DNA of 64,000 nucleotides, taken from positions 1-64,000 of the forward strand of contig DATLSM010000083.1 of NCBI GenBank assembly GCA_035534175.1, read 5' to 3'. The translations under genes were made by a program, and so were the position numbers. Within the stretch, counting starts at the first letter, position 1; every line of letters begins with the position of its first letter. The stretch is from DATLSM01 sp035534175 (lineage in GTDB: Bacteria > Actinomycetota > Thermoleophilia > Solirubrobacterales > 70-9). Under the pieces are notes generated by a model, which saw only the letters and a list, made by a program, of their open reading frames with translations, ran no database searches and was not told the origin of the DNA. Of this stretch, positions 8,753-20,011 are shown in pieces.

Positions 8753-10621
8753 CTAGTGATTGCTGGGCTGATCCAGCGCCCGCTGCGCCGCGGCGACGAT
8801 GTGGGGGGCGTCGATTCCGGCGGCGGCGAGCAGCTCCTCCGGCGGGCCGCTGCCGGGCCTCTCGCTGACCGCGAGGCGCACCAGCCGGGTGCTCGCACCG
8901 GCCTCGGCCAGCGCGGTGGCAACGACCTCGCCGATCCCGCCCTCGGCCCAGTGGTCCTCCACCGTGACCATCGCCCGGGTTTCGGCCGCCGCGCCCACCA
9001 GGGTCTCGGCGTCCACGGGCTTCACCGAGTAGAGGTCGATCACCCGGCAGGCGACCCCGCGGCCGGCGAGCTCCTCGGCGGCGGCGAGACATTCGTGCAG
9101 GGTGATGCCGGCGCCGACCAGGGTGACGTCGTCGGCAGAGCCCGAACGATGCGTGCGGCTGCCTCCGATTGGGAAGGCCTCATCCGCTCCGTAGAGCACC
9201 GCTGTGGGGCCGCGGGTGGTGCGCAGGTAGCTGATGCCTCGATGCGCGCGCATCGAATCGACCAGCTCCACCGCCTGGTTGGCATCGCAGGGGTAGAGAA
9301 CCGTGCTGCCGAGGACCGCTCGCAGGGAGGCGATGTCCTCCAGCGCCATCTGCGACGGCCCGTCGGGACCGATCGAGACGCCCACGTGGGAGCCGCAGAG
9401 CTTCAGGTCGGCGCCGGAGATCGCGGCCATGCGGACGAAGTCATAGGCCCGGCTGAGGAACGCGCCAAACGTTGATGCAAACGGCTTCCACCCCCGGACC
9501 TGGAGTCCCACCGCGGCCGCGACCATCTGCTGCTCGGCGATGAACATCTCGAAGAACCGCTCCGGGTGCCTCTTGGCGAACCGCTCGGCATAGGTCGAGT
9601 TCCCCACCTCGGCGTCGAGCACCACGACCCGCTCATCGAGGGAGCCGATCCAGGCCAGGGCGTCGCCGTAGGCCGCGCGGGTCGCCACCTCCTCACCAAC
9701 CGCGTAGCGAGGCCGCTCGACGGTCTCGGTCGCCAGCTCCAAGGGTCGCGCATCGGGCGGCGGGGCGACCGCGACTCGGAGCGAGCGGATGCCGCCCAGC
9801 TCCTCGATCGCAGCGGCCGGGTCGGCCAGCGGCTTGCCGTGCCAGTTCGGCTGGTCCTCGACGGCGGAGACCCCAGAGCCCTTCTTTGTCCGGGCGAAGA
9901 TCGCCGCCGGCGCCGGCGCCTCCAGCGCCCGCGCGTAGGCGTCGTCGATCGCCGCCAGGTCGTGCCCGTCGATCTCCTGCACGTGCCAGCCGCAGGCGCC
10001 GGCGCGCGCCGCGAGCGAGGCGGTGTCCCAGCCGTGCATCGTCGGGCCCCTCTGGCCCAAGCGGTTGACGTCGATGACGGCGATGAGATTGTCCAGGCGC
10101 GCGTAGCCGGCGTGCTCGAATGCCTCCCACATCGACCCCTCGGCCAACTCGGAGTCGCCGCAGAGCACCCACACCCGCAGCTCCGAAGATTCCAGGCGGG
10201 CGGCGGCGAGCGCGATGCCGACGGCGATCGGCAGGCCCTGGCCGAGTGATCCGGTGGCGACGTCGACCCAGGGGATCTCCGGAGTCGGGTGCCCCTGCAG
10301 GCGAGAGCCGAGCTGGCGGAAGGTGAGCAGCTCCTCGTCCTCGATCGCTCCCGCCGCCTTGTAGAGGGAGTAGAGCAGCGGCGAGGCGTGGCCCTTGGAG
10401 AAGACCAGGTGGTCGTTTGCCCGGTTCTCCGGCGAGGCGAAGTCGTAGCGAAGGTGACGGGCAAAGAGCACCGCCATCAGATCGGCGGCCGACATCGAGG
10501 AGGTGGGGTGGCCCGAGCCGGCCGCCGCAGCGGCGCGGATCGAGTCGACCCGAAGCTGACGGGCGAGCTCGTTCAACTGCTCCTCGCTGTTCGCGCTTTG
10601 CGCGGGGCTGACCTGGTGCAA
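8753..10621 (-). CDS. tkt: Transketolase
   Basis: A 622-residue thiamine-diphosphate enzyme of the non-oxidative pentose phosphate pathway. N-terminal domain: SGHPTSSMSAADLM, FSKGHASP and GSLGQGLPIAVG. The ThDP/Mg motif is GDSELAEGSMWEA ... IDVNRLGQRG near residues 155-190. The pyrimidine-binding domain (about 310-480) contains FEMFIAEQQMVAAAVGL, with the activating Glu, and a C-terminal domain follows. It is slightly shorter than E. coli TktA (663), as in archaeal and metazoan types. The TTG at 10621 is the furthest start; a few downstream starts are possible. It appears monocistronic, about 105 bases upstream of ftsE and 55 downstream of nadA. Confidence 0.93.
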   Translation of the reverse strand: MHQVSPAQSANSEEQLNELARQLRVDSIRAAAAAGSGHPTSSMSAADLMAVLFARHLRYDFASPENRANDHLVFSKGHASPLLYSLYKAAGAIEDEELLTFRQLGSRLQGHPTPEIPWVDVATGSLGQGLPIAVGIALAAARLESSELRVWVLCGDSELAEGSMWEAFEHAGYARLDNLIAVIDVNRLGQRGPTMHGWDTASLAARAGACGWHVQEIDGHDLAAIDDAYARALEAPAPAAIFARTKKGSGVSAVEDQPNWHGKPLADPAAAIEELGGIRSLRVAVAPPPDARPLELATETVERPRYAVGEEVATRAAYGDALAWIGSLDERVVVLDAEVGNSTYAERFAKRHPERFFEMFIAEQQMVAAAVGLQVRGWKPFASTFGAFLSRAYDFVRMAAISGADLKLCGSHVGVSIGPDGPSQMALEDIASLRAVLGSTVLYPCDANQAVELVDSMRAHRGISYLRTTRGPTAVLYGADEAFPIGGSRTHRSGSADDVTLVGAGITLHECLAAAEELAGRGVACRVIDLYSVKPVDAETLVGAAAETRAMVTVEDHWAEGGIGEVVATALAEAGASTRLVRLAVSERPGSGPPEELLAAAGIDAPHIVAAAQRALDQPSNH

Positions 10622-10676
10622 GGGACGAAACCTCTTCTCGATGCCGGCGGGAGGCGGACTCTATCTCCCTCCCGCC

Positions 10677-11708
10677 CTAGCCGATCGCCACCATGCGCTC
10701 GATCGGCAGGCGCGCCCGAGCGGCGATATCCGGCGAGACGCTGACCTCGAACCTCATCTCCCGCAGCGAGTCGCGCAACTTGGGCAGGGTGATCATCCTC
10801 ATGTATTTGCAGAAGGCCATCCGGTTGGCCTCGATCAGGTCCGCACCGGGCGCCGCCCGGCGCAGTGGGTAGAGCATCCCGTTCTCGGTCGCGACGATGA
10901 AGCTGCCCTCGGGGTTCGCTTCGACGTGGCGCAGCATCCCCGAGGTGGAGAGCATGTGAACTCCCTCCGGTTCGATGTCCCCGGCGGCGACGAACTCCAT
11001 CGCCTGGGTGGCGCAGCCGCACTCGGGGTGGATCAGGAGTTCGGCCTGTGGGTGCTCGGCGCGGGTCCGGGCGATGTCCTCGGGGCGGATTCCGGCGTGG
11101 ACATGGCACTCGCCGTCCCAGACGTGGAAGCGAGCACGGCGCCGGGGGTCGGTGCGGATGCCGGCCTCGCGTTCGACGAAGGCGCCCAGCCACATGTCGG
11201 GTCCGAAGAGGATCTCGACCTGGGGTCCATGCTCGGCCCAGATGTGTTCGACCACCTTGACCGCGTTGGAGGAGGTGCAGCAGTAGTCGGTCTGGGCCTT
11301 CACCTCGGCCGAGGTGTTGACATACATCACAACGATCGCCGCCGGGTGCTCCGCCTTCCAGGCGCCCAGCTGCTCGGCGTCGATCGAGTCCGCGAGCGAG
11401 CAACCCGCGTCGAGGTCGGGGATCAGGACCGTCTTCTCGGGCGAGAGGATCGAGGCGGTCTCGGCCATGAAGTGGACACCGCAGAAGGCGATCGTCTCGG
11501 CCTCGGTGGCCGCCGCCTGGCGCGAGAGGCCCAGCGAGTCTCCCAGGTGGTCGGCGACGTCCTGGACCTCCGGCAGCTGGTAGTTGTGCGCCAGGATCAC
11601 CGCCTTGCGCTCCTGCGCCAGCGCGCGGACCTCCTCGCTCAGCGCAGCGATCTCCTCCGAAGAGAGCTCCGGCGCGACGGTAGCTTGGATCGTGGGCAAC
11701 TCCTGCAT
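10677..11708 (-). CDS. nadA: Quinolinate synthase NadA
   Basis: A 343-residue 4Fe-4S enzyme that condenses iminoaspartate with dihydroxyacetone phosphate to quinolinate in de novo NAD synthesis. The three cluster Cys appear in YCCTSSNAVKV, PECGCATQ and MAFCKYM. Also seen are ILAHNYQLPEVQDVADHLGDS at the N-terminus and FGPDMWLGAFV. The ATG at 11708 has GGAAGG upstream; the longer open frame upstream runs through antisense of the neighbouring glycosylase and is not coding. nadC, the next pathway enzyme, lies 1 kb away beyond the divergent glycosylase gene. No nadB is in the window. Confidence 0.95.
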   Translation of the reverse strand: MQELPTIQATVAPELSSEEIAALSEEVRALAQERKAVILAHNYQLPEVQDVADHLGDSLGLSRQAAATEAETIAFCGVHFMAETASILSPEKTVLIPDLDAGCSLADSIDAEQLGAWKAEHPAAIVVMYVNTSAEVKAQTDYCCTSSNAVKVVEHIWAEHGPQVEILFGPDMWLGAFVEREAGIRTDPRRRARFHVWDGECHVHAGIRPEDIARTRAEHPQAELLIHPECGCATQAMEFVAAGDIEPEGVHMLSTSGMLRHVEANPEGSFIVATENGMLYPLRRAAPGADLIEANRMAFCKYMRMITLPKLRDSLREMRFEVSVSPDIAARARLPIERMVAIG

Positions 11709-11844
11709 GGGGAGCCTTCCGTTTCCGATGTTCGCTGGCTGGGCGTGAGCCTCAAGACCAGTCGAATGAACGTTGTTCAAGTCTAGACCTCCGGCCGACC
11801 CGCGGGTCCCGTCGTCGGAAGCGCCTTGGCGCGAGACTTCATCC

Positions 11845-12690
11845 ATGCCCGAGCTGCCCGAGGTCGAGATCGCCACGCGGCGACTGAGCACCGCTTTATC
11901 GGGTGCTCGGGTGGAATCGGCCCTCGCCCCGGGGATCAACGTGATGAAGACCTTCGAGCCCCCGCTGGAGGAGCTGGCCGGGCGGAAGGTAGGCGGCTCT
12001 CGGCGGGTGGGGAAGATGCCGGTTGTCGAGTTCGGTGAGCTGAGCCTGCTGATCCACCTGATGTCGGCGGGGCGTTTGCAGGCCTTCGATAAGCGGGCAT
12101 CGGCGAGAGACCGGGCTTCGCGGCTGCTGGTCCGCCTCGAAGATGGGCGGGAGCTGCGGCTGCGGGAGTTCGGAACGCGGCAGCGGGCCTGGGCGAAATT
12201 ACTGGAAAGGGAGGCGGTGGCCGAGGATGAGATGGTCGCTTCGCTGGGGCCTGAGGCCTGGCCGCCGCCGCCGCTGGCGGTATTCGCCACTTTGATCGAC
12301 CAGCCCAGGCACCTTCATCCCCTGCTGCGAGATCAGCGGACGATTGCCGGGATCGGGCGCTCCTGGGTCGATGAGATCCTCTGGGAGGCTCGACTGTCGC
12401 CGTTCCAGCAGGGAGCGGAGTTGAGCGCTGAGCAGGTGGAGCGCCTGCATGGGGCGCTTGGTGTCCTCGGCCAGGCGATCGACCATTACGAGGATCTGAT
12501 CGGCGAGCGGGTGCCGGACAAGATGCCGATGCCGCTGAGGGTCCACAGGCGCGAGGGCCAGCCCTGCCCCCGCTGCGGCACCACGATCGAGGCGGTCTTC
12601 TTCTCCCAGCACCAGACCAACTACTGCCCCGCCGAGCAGACCGGGGGCCGGGTGCTCAAGGACCGCCGCCTCTCGCGGCTTTTGAAGTAG
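11845..12690 (+). CDS. Fpg/Nei-family DNA glycosylase, variant zinc finger
   Basis: A 281-residue base-excision repair glycosylase. The N-terminal catalytic MPELPEVE gives the Pro2 nucleophile and Glu. The beta-sandwich Lys is in RRVGKMPVVEF, the H2TH region is IAGIGRSWVDEILWEARLSPF, and a C-terminal finger follows. Two departures are visible: the GN(I/V)Y motif that contacts damaged DNA reads GIGRSW, and the finger reads CPRC ... YCPAEQTGG, so the fourth Cys of CxxC-CxxC is Glu. The catalytic Pro2/Glu3 and Lys remain, so activity is plausible; substrate preference cannot be inferred. Transcribed divergently from nadA, with a shared 136-base promoter region. Confidence 0.88.
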   Translation: MPELPEVEIATRRLSTALSGARVESALAPGINVMKTFEPPLEELAGRKVGGSRRVGKMPVVEFGELSLLIHLMSAGRLQAFDKRASARDRASRLLVRLEDGRELRLREFGTRQRAWAKLLEREAVAEDEMVASLGPEAWPPPPLAVFATLIDQPRHLHPLLRDQRTIAGIGRSWVDEILWEARLSPFQQGAELSAEQVERLHGALGVLGQAIDHYEDLIGERVPDKMPMPLRVHRREGQPCPRCGTTIEAVFFSQHQTNYCPAEQTGGRVLKDRRLSRLLK

Positions 12691-12737
12691 GAGGAGCCGC
12701 CACCTCCTCCGCTTCGGCTGCCCGGGGTGATGGTCCC

Positions 12738-13601
12738 TCAGGCCGGTTCTTGCCGATCTATCAGCAGGCTGAAGTCGATGCTGGGGGCCGAATGGGTGAG
12801 GGCGCCGACGGAGATGAAGTCGACGCCGGCCTCGGCGATCTGGCGAACCGTCTCCAGGGTGACGCCGCCCGAGGCCTCCAGGGAGGGCGCCTTGGCGCCG
12901 GCGCAAGCGTCGCGCAGCGCCACCGCTTTGCCCAGGGTCGCGGTGTCCATATTGTCCAGCAGCAGCGCGTCGGCGCCGGTGCCCAGAGCGTAGGCGACCT
13001 CGTCGAGATTGCGACACTCCACCTCCACCGCGAGGTCCGGACGCAGGGTCCGGGCCGCGTGCACGGCCTTGGCCAGGCCACCGGCGAGGGCGATGTGGTT
13101 CTCCTTAATCAGGATCGCGTCGTGCAGACCCATGCGGTGGTTCTCAGCGCCGCCCGCCGCCACGGCCGCCTTCTCCAGCCCGCGCAGACCGGGCGTCGTC
13201 TTACGGGTATCGAGGATCCGCACTCCGGTGCCCGCGACCGCCTCGACGTAGCGGGCCGTGAGGGTGGCAACGCCCGAGAGGTGGCCGAGGAAGTTGAGCG
13301 CGGTGCGCTCCGCGGCGAGCAGCGCCCGGGCCGGACCGCTGGCCAGCGCGATGTCAGCCGGCACCTCCTCCCGCCACCGGCCCTCGAGGACAAGCTTGTC
13401 CAGACGATCGACCCCAGATTGGCGCATCGCCTCCCAGACGAGGTCCAATCCGAACACCACCCCGGGCTGCTTTTGCACGATCCGCGCGCGAGAGCGCGCG
13501 TCTGCGGGCACCGTGGCCTCCGCCGTGAGGTCGCCTGGGCCGATGTCCTCGGCGAGCGCGCGGGCAACGACCTCGTTGGGCAGCTCGCCTGGGCTCTGCA
13601 T
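12738..13601 (-). CDS. nadC: Nicotinate-nucleotide pyrophosphorylase (carboxylating), NadC
   Basis: A 287-residue QPRTase that converts quinolinate and PRPP to nicotinate mononucleotide. Visible features: EDIGPGDLTAEATVP at the N-terminus, ERTALNFLGHLSGVAT, the phosphate/PRPP-binding RILDTRKTTPGLRGLEK, NHRMGLHDAILIKENH, VEVECRNLDE, and the C-terminal barrel motifs LEASGGVTLETV and GVDFISVGALTHS. Full family length. The start ATG at 13601 is followed directly by conserved sequence. It converges with the glycosylase gene and diverges from the sigma factor gene. Confidence 0.95.
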   Translation of the reverse strand: MQSPGELPNEVVARALAEDIGPGDLTAEATVPADARSRARIVQKQPGVVFGLDLVWEAMRQSGVDRLDKLVLEGRWREEVPADIALASGPARALLAAERTALNFLGHLSGVATLTARYVEAVAGTGVRILDTRKTTPGLRGLEKAAVAAGGAENHRMGLHDAILIKENHIALAGGLAKAVHAARTLRPDLAVEVECRNLDEVAYALGTGADALLLDNMDTATLGKAVALRDACAGAKAPSLEASGGVTLETVRQIAEAGVDFISVGALTHSAPSIDFSLLIDRQEPA

Positions 13602-13708
13602 CGCCTGAGCCTAGATCACAAGCGCGGTCGCACTTCGCCGCGCTGCCAGGTTAAATAGGAGCGCAACGGCGGATCTCACGTTTGCGCTGGCCACGGCGTT
13701 TAATCCAC

Positions 13709-14173
13709 GTGGTGAGCGAACTGCCCCCCTTCCAAGTTCTGCTCGACGAGCACGCCGCGGACGTCATGGCGGTGCTGCGGGGGGCCGTGGGCCGGGTCGA
13801 CGCCGACGACTGCTTCCAGGAGACCTTCATCTCCGCCCTGCGCGCCTACCCCAAGCTGGGAGGGGCCAGCAACCTTCGCGCTTGGCTGATGACAATCGCG
13901 CACCGCAAGGCGGTCGATCACCATCGGGCCAAGGGGCGCCGACCGGTACCGGTCGCCGAGGTGAGCGAGGTCACGCTCAGCGACCCCGAGCCCGAGGGGG
14001 AGCTGTGGGCGTTGGTCGGCACCCTGCCGCCAAAACAGCGGGCGGCGGTCGAGCTGCGCTACGCCTGCGATTTGCCCCACGCCGAGATTGCGGCCGCCCT
14101 GGGTTGCTCGCCGGAGGCAGCTCGGCGCAACCTGCACGAGGGAGTCAAGCGACTGAGGAGGGAGCTGGCATGA
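13709..14173 (+). CDS. ECF-type RNA polymerase sigma factor
   Basis: A 154-residue sigma-70 family protein. Region 2 includes DADDCFQETFISALRAYPKL and LRAWLMTIAHRKAVDHHR (about residues 30-75). Region 4 contains LPPKQRAAVELRYACDLPHAEIAAALGCSPEAARRNLHEGVKRLR (helix-turn-helix, about 105-150). Two adjacent GTG codons (13709, 13712) are candidate starts; the upstream in-frame extension is less likely. No anti-sigma gene is adjacent. Instead its stop overlaps the ATG of a methylguanine-DNA methyltransferase gene by ATGA, so the two are probably co-expressed, which suggests a role in an alkylation or genotoxic response (inference). Confidence 0.88.
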   Translation: MVSELPPFQVLLDEHAADVMAVLRGAVGRVDADDCFQETFISALRAYPKLGGASNLRAWLMTIAHRKAVDHHRAKGRRPVPVAEVSEVTLSDPEPEGELWALVGTLPPKQRAAVELRYACDLPHAEIAAALGCSPEAARRNLHEGVKRLRRELA

Positions 14174-14721
14174 GGGCCACACTGCGAGGCCTCACCGATC
14201 GCGCCGCCGCCGAGGGGCTGCTCGACGTCGCCTACACATCCATGGACTCCCCCTTCGGTACCCTTTTGCTGGCGGCCACCGAGCGCGGTCTGGTCCGGCT
14301 TGGCCTGCCCAGCCAGGACGCCGAGAGCCTGCTCGAGGACCTGGCCGCCCGCGTCTCCCCTCGGGTGCTCGAGGCTCCCGCCCGGCTGGAGGAGACCCGG
14401 CGCGAGCTTGACCGCTACTTCGAGGGGCGCCTGCGGGCCTTCGAGCTGCCGCTCGACTGGCAGCTGACCGACGGCTTCCGCGGCAGGGTGCAACGGGCGA
14501 TCGCCAGGATCCCCTACGGGCAGACCCGCAGCTACACGGAGATGGCGGGCGAGGCCGGGAACGAGCGGGCGGTGCGCGCCGCCGGCACGGCCTGCGGCAC
14601 GAACCCGATCCCGATTGTCGTCCCCTGCCACCGTGTGCTGCGCAGCGGCGGGGGCCTCGGCGGCTACGGCGGCGGATTGGCGATGAAGGAAGCCCTGTTG
14701 AGTCTGGAGGGCCGCCGCTAA
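14170..14721 (+). CDS. ogt: Methylated-DNA--protein-cysteine methyltransferase
   Basis: A 183-residue suicide methyltransferase that removes O6-alkyl groups from guanine. The acceptor Cys is in PIVVPCHRVL, the recognition helix region in RAVRAAGTACGTNP, and the wing motif is GGLGGYGGGLAMKEALLSLE. The N-terminal RNase H-like domain (about residues 18-95) is intact. The first 18 residues are an extra leader. The ATG overlaps the sigma-factor stop by 4 bases. No Ada-type activator domain is fused, so control may come through the partner sigma factor. Confidence 0.93.
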   Translation: MRATLRGLTDRAAAEGLLDVAYTSMDSPFGTLLLAATERGLVRLGLPSQDAESLLEDLAARVSPRVLEAPARLEETRRELDRYFEGRLRAFELPLDWQLTDGFRGRVQRAIARIPYGQTRSYTEMAGEAGNERAVRAAGTACGTNPIPIVVPCHRVLRSGGGLGGYGGGLAMKEALLSLEGRR

Positions 14722-14733
14722 AGCGAACTGGCG

Positions 14734-15273
14734 ATGCCGTCGATCCGGGTCGGGATGCCAAACCTTGGCAAATTGGCGCGCAGGGGAGGGCGATGGAGTC
14801 TGGCCCTGATCGCGCTGCTCGCCCTGCTCTTCGGTGCTGCGCGGGTCCTTGAGCCGGCGCGGGCCGCGGCAACCCCCCTGCCCGCAAGCTCCGCCGTCTC
14901 CGCCCCAGCCGAAGGAGAAGGGGCCGAAAGCGAAGGGGAAGCCGAAGGTGCAGCAGAAGAAGAATCGAAAGCAGAAGCGACAGAAGAAGAAGAAGAAGAA
15001 GAAGAAGAAGAAACCGCAAGCCATCCCGCCACCTGTCCTTCCCACGCGGCTGGGAAGCGCGCGCCCACACGGCGCTCCGCCCGGTCGCCCAGGCCGGCTA
15101 GGAGGAGCTCGACGCGGCGGTCCTGTTCAGGTAGTCGCGGACGAACTCGTCAATGTCGCCGTCGAGGACGCGCTGGACATCACCGACCTCGTGGTCGGTG
15201 CGGTGGTCCTTCACCATCGTGTAGGGGTGCAGGACGTAGCTGCGGATCTGGGAACCCCAGGCGACGTCTTTGA
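14734..15273 (+). CDS. Hypothetical acidic low-complexity secreted ORF (uncertain)
   Basis: An open frame of 179 residues. The N-terminus is a convincing signal peptide (RRGGRWSLALIALLALLFGAARVL ... ARAAA in outline), followed by an Ala/Glu-rich acidic tract ending in ten Glu codons. From about residue 95 onward the frame turns Arg/Cys/Ser-rich and, from 15098, is antisense to prfB, so the tail is probably not natural. The +1-shifted frame would give a Lys-rich tract instead. It may be a small exported acidic protein whose true end was lost, or a decayed gene. It follows the methyltransferase gene by 12 bases without a clear ribosome binding site. The stretch 14722-15097 holds nothing else I can identify. 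Confidence 0.3.
   Translation: MPSIRVGMPNLGKLARRGGRWSLALIALLALLFGAARVLEPARAAATPLPASSAVSAPAEGEGAESEGEAEGAAEEESKAEATEEEEEEEEEETASHPATCPSHAAGKRAPTRRSARSPRPARRSSTRRSCSGSRGRTRQCRRRGRAGHHRPRGRCGGPSPSCRGAGRSCGSGNPRRRL
14983..15012. repeat. (GAA)10 trinucleotide tract
   Basis: Thirty bases of perfect GAA repeat within a longer purine-rich stretch (about 14920-15015). In the frame of the acidic ORF it encodes ten Glu. Trinucleotide tracts change length without frameshifting, so it may vary between strains. Confidence 0.9.
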
Positions 15274-16216
15274 CCTCCCCTCGCGCCCTGGCCAGCACCT
15301 CGGCGCGTTTGCGCTCCTCCAGCTCGATCAGCTTGGAGCGCAGCAGCTGCATCGCGACCGCCTTGTTCTGAGTCTGGGAGCGCTCGTTCTGGCACTGGAC
15401 GACGACGCCGGTGGGAAGGTGGGTGATCCGCACCGCGGAGTCGGTCTTGTTCACGTGCTGGCCACCGGCCCCGGAGGCGCGATAGGTATCGATTCGCAGG
15501 TCATCGTCCTCGATCTCCACCTCCACCCCGGCGTCGACCAGCGGCCCGACGTCAACCTGGGCGAAGCTCGTATGCCGTCTCGAGGAGGAGTCAAAGGGGG
15601 AGATCCGCACCAGCCGGTGCACGCCCCGCTCGGCGGCGAATAGCCCGTAGGCGTTCTCCCCGCGGGCGATGAAGGTCGCCGACTTGAGGCCCGCCTCCTC
15701 ACCCGGGGAGGCCTCCTTCATCTCCACCGCAAAGCCGCGCCGCTCGGCCCAGCGCAGGTACATGCGCAGGAGGATCTCCGCCCAGTCCTGGGAGTCGGTG
15801 CCGCCGGCGCCGGCGTGAACGGTGATCACCGCGTCGCCGGAGTCATACTCGCCGCTGAAGAGCCGAGCCTCCTCCAGCTGGGCCAGGCGGCGCTCGACCG
15901 CGGTGAGCTGGGAGGAGAGTTCGGCCGCCATCTCCTGGTCCTCGGAGGCCATCTCCGCCAGCTCGCCCAGGTCGGCGACCTCGGTCTCCAGCTCGCGGAA
16001 GGTCTTGCGCTTGCGCTGGGCGCGCGCATGGGCGGCGGAGGTACGGGCCGCGGTCTCCTGGTCATGCCAAAAACCGGGCCGCTGCATCTCGGCCTCCAAC
16101 CTCGCTATCTCCTGATCGAGCGAAGCCGGGTCAAAGGTAATCCGCGAGCAGCTTCAGCTGGTCGCGGATCTCGGCGAGCCGCGCCGGCACCGATTCAGTT
16201 GAGAGGGCCTCCGCCA

Positions 16217-16217
<1 letters not shown>
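15098..16217 (-). CDS. prfB: Peptide chain release factor 2, with programmed +1 frameshift
   Basis: RF2 of about 372 residues, encoded in two overlapping frames. The ATG at 16217 opens 28 codons (MAEALSTESVPARLAEIRDQ...YL) ending at an in-frame TGA at 16133-16131. After the +1 shift the frame continues DPASLDQEIARLEAEM and runs to 15098. Hallmarks: the peptidyl-hydrolysis GGQ in ASGAGGQHVNKTDS and the RF2 start pattern PGFWHDQE. It recognises UGA/UAA and regulates itself through the frameshift. Its start overlaps the preceding NTF2-like gene stop (TGATG). A caller that ignores recoding would place the start at 16099 and lose the first 39 residues or so. Confidence 0.95.
16130..16139 (-). promoter_or_regulatory. 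RF2 +1 programmed frameshift site (CTTTGAC)
   Basis: Reading the minus strand, codon 28 is CTT followed by TGA and C, the canonical slippery CUU-UGA-C. When RF2 is scarce the UGA is read slowly, the peptidyl-tRNA slips +1 from CUU to UUU and translation continues in the RF2 frame. The preceding bases (GCGGATTAC) do not contain the strong AGGGGG-type stimulator found in E. coli. Confidence 0.93.
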
Positions 16218-19428
<3,211 letters not shown>

Positions 19429-19524
19429 GAGCCTAGGTTAGCGAGGACGGTGAGGGGCGCCCAACCCCCTTGCCCGGAGAGGCCCAGCGGCGTAGCATCG
19501 GATGAACCAGACGAAGGAGGCGGC

Positions 19525-19875
19525 ATGCGTATCGAGATTCGAGGTCGCAACGTGGAGGTCACCGACGAGCTGCGGGAGCACGTGACCAAACGCTTCCAGC
19601 GGATCGGTCGGCAGGTCTCGGAGCTGGCCACCCTGGAGGTCGAGCTCTGCGAAGAGCGCAACCCCTCGATCTCCGACAGCCAGGTGGCGGAGGCGACGCT
19701 GCGTCTGAAGGGGGTCACCCTGAGGGCACATGAGGCCTCCCCGGAGATGGCCCACACGATCCACGAGCTGGCCGAGGACACCCGCCGTCAGGTGAAGAAG
19801 CACCGCGAGCTGCGGCGCAAGCGCCACCGGACGCGCCTGCTGGTCAGCCGGATGCGCCGCACCGCGGAGCCCTGA
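19525..19875 (+). CDS. hpf: Ribosome hibernation-promoting factor (short HPF/RaiA type)
   Basis: A 116-residue protein with the RaiA/HPF beta-alpha-beta-beta-beta-alpha pattern: MRIEIRGRNVEVTDELREHVTKRFQRI, the middle strands LATLEVELCEERNP and EATLRLKGVTLRAHEAS, and the helix EMAHTIHELAEDTRRQVKKHREL. A basic tail ends it (RKRHRTRLLVSRM). The long-HPF C-terminal dimerisation domain, usual in actinobacteria and Firmicutes, is absent. It binds the 30S A/P-site region to silence idle ribosomes. GAAGGAGG lies five bases before the ATG at 19525. It lies beside secA, divergently. Confidence 0.9.
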   Translation: MRIEIRGRNVEVTDELREHVTKRFQRIGRQVSELATLEVELCEERNPSISDSQVAEATLRLKGVTLRAHEASPEMAHTIHELAEDTRRQVKKHRELRRKRHRTRLLVSRMRRTAEP

Positions 19876-19925
19876 GACCCCAGAGCCGGCGGAAGAGGCC
19901 AGCGCCCGAGGCGGAGCACAGCGGC

Positions 19926-19983
19926 GGCGCCCGCGGGCCCGCGCCCGCCCCAAAGCGCTCCAAACCCGCCGGCCGCGGGCGCC
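19926..19983. terminator. Inverted repeat between convergent hpf and NDP-sugar synthase genes
   Basis: A perfect 11-bp inverted repeat (GGCGCCCGCGG at 19926-19936 and its complement at 19973-19983) with a 36-base GC-rich loop sits between two converging genes. TTT follows on the plus side, but there is no long T-run. Bidirectional termination is plausible but unproven. Confidence 0.45.
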
Positions 19984-20011
19984 TTTGTGGCGGGCCGTGG
20001 CGGAGAAAGCG

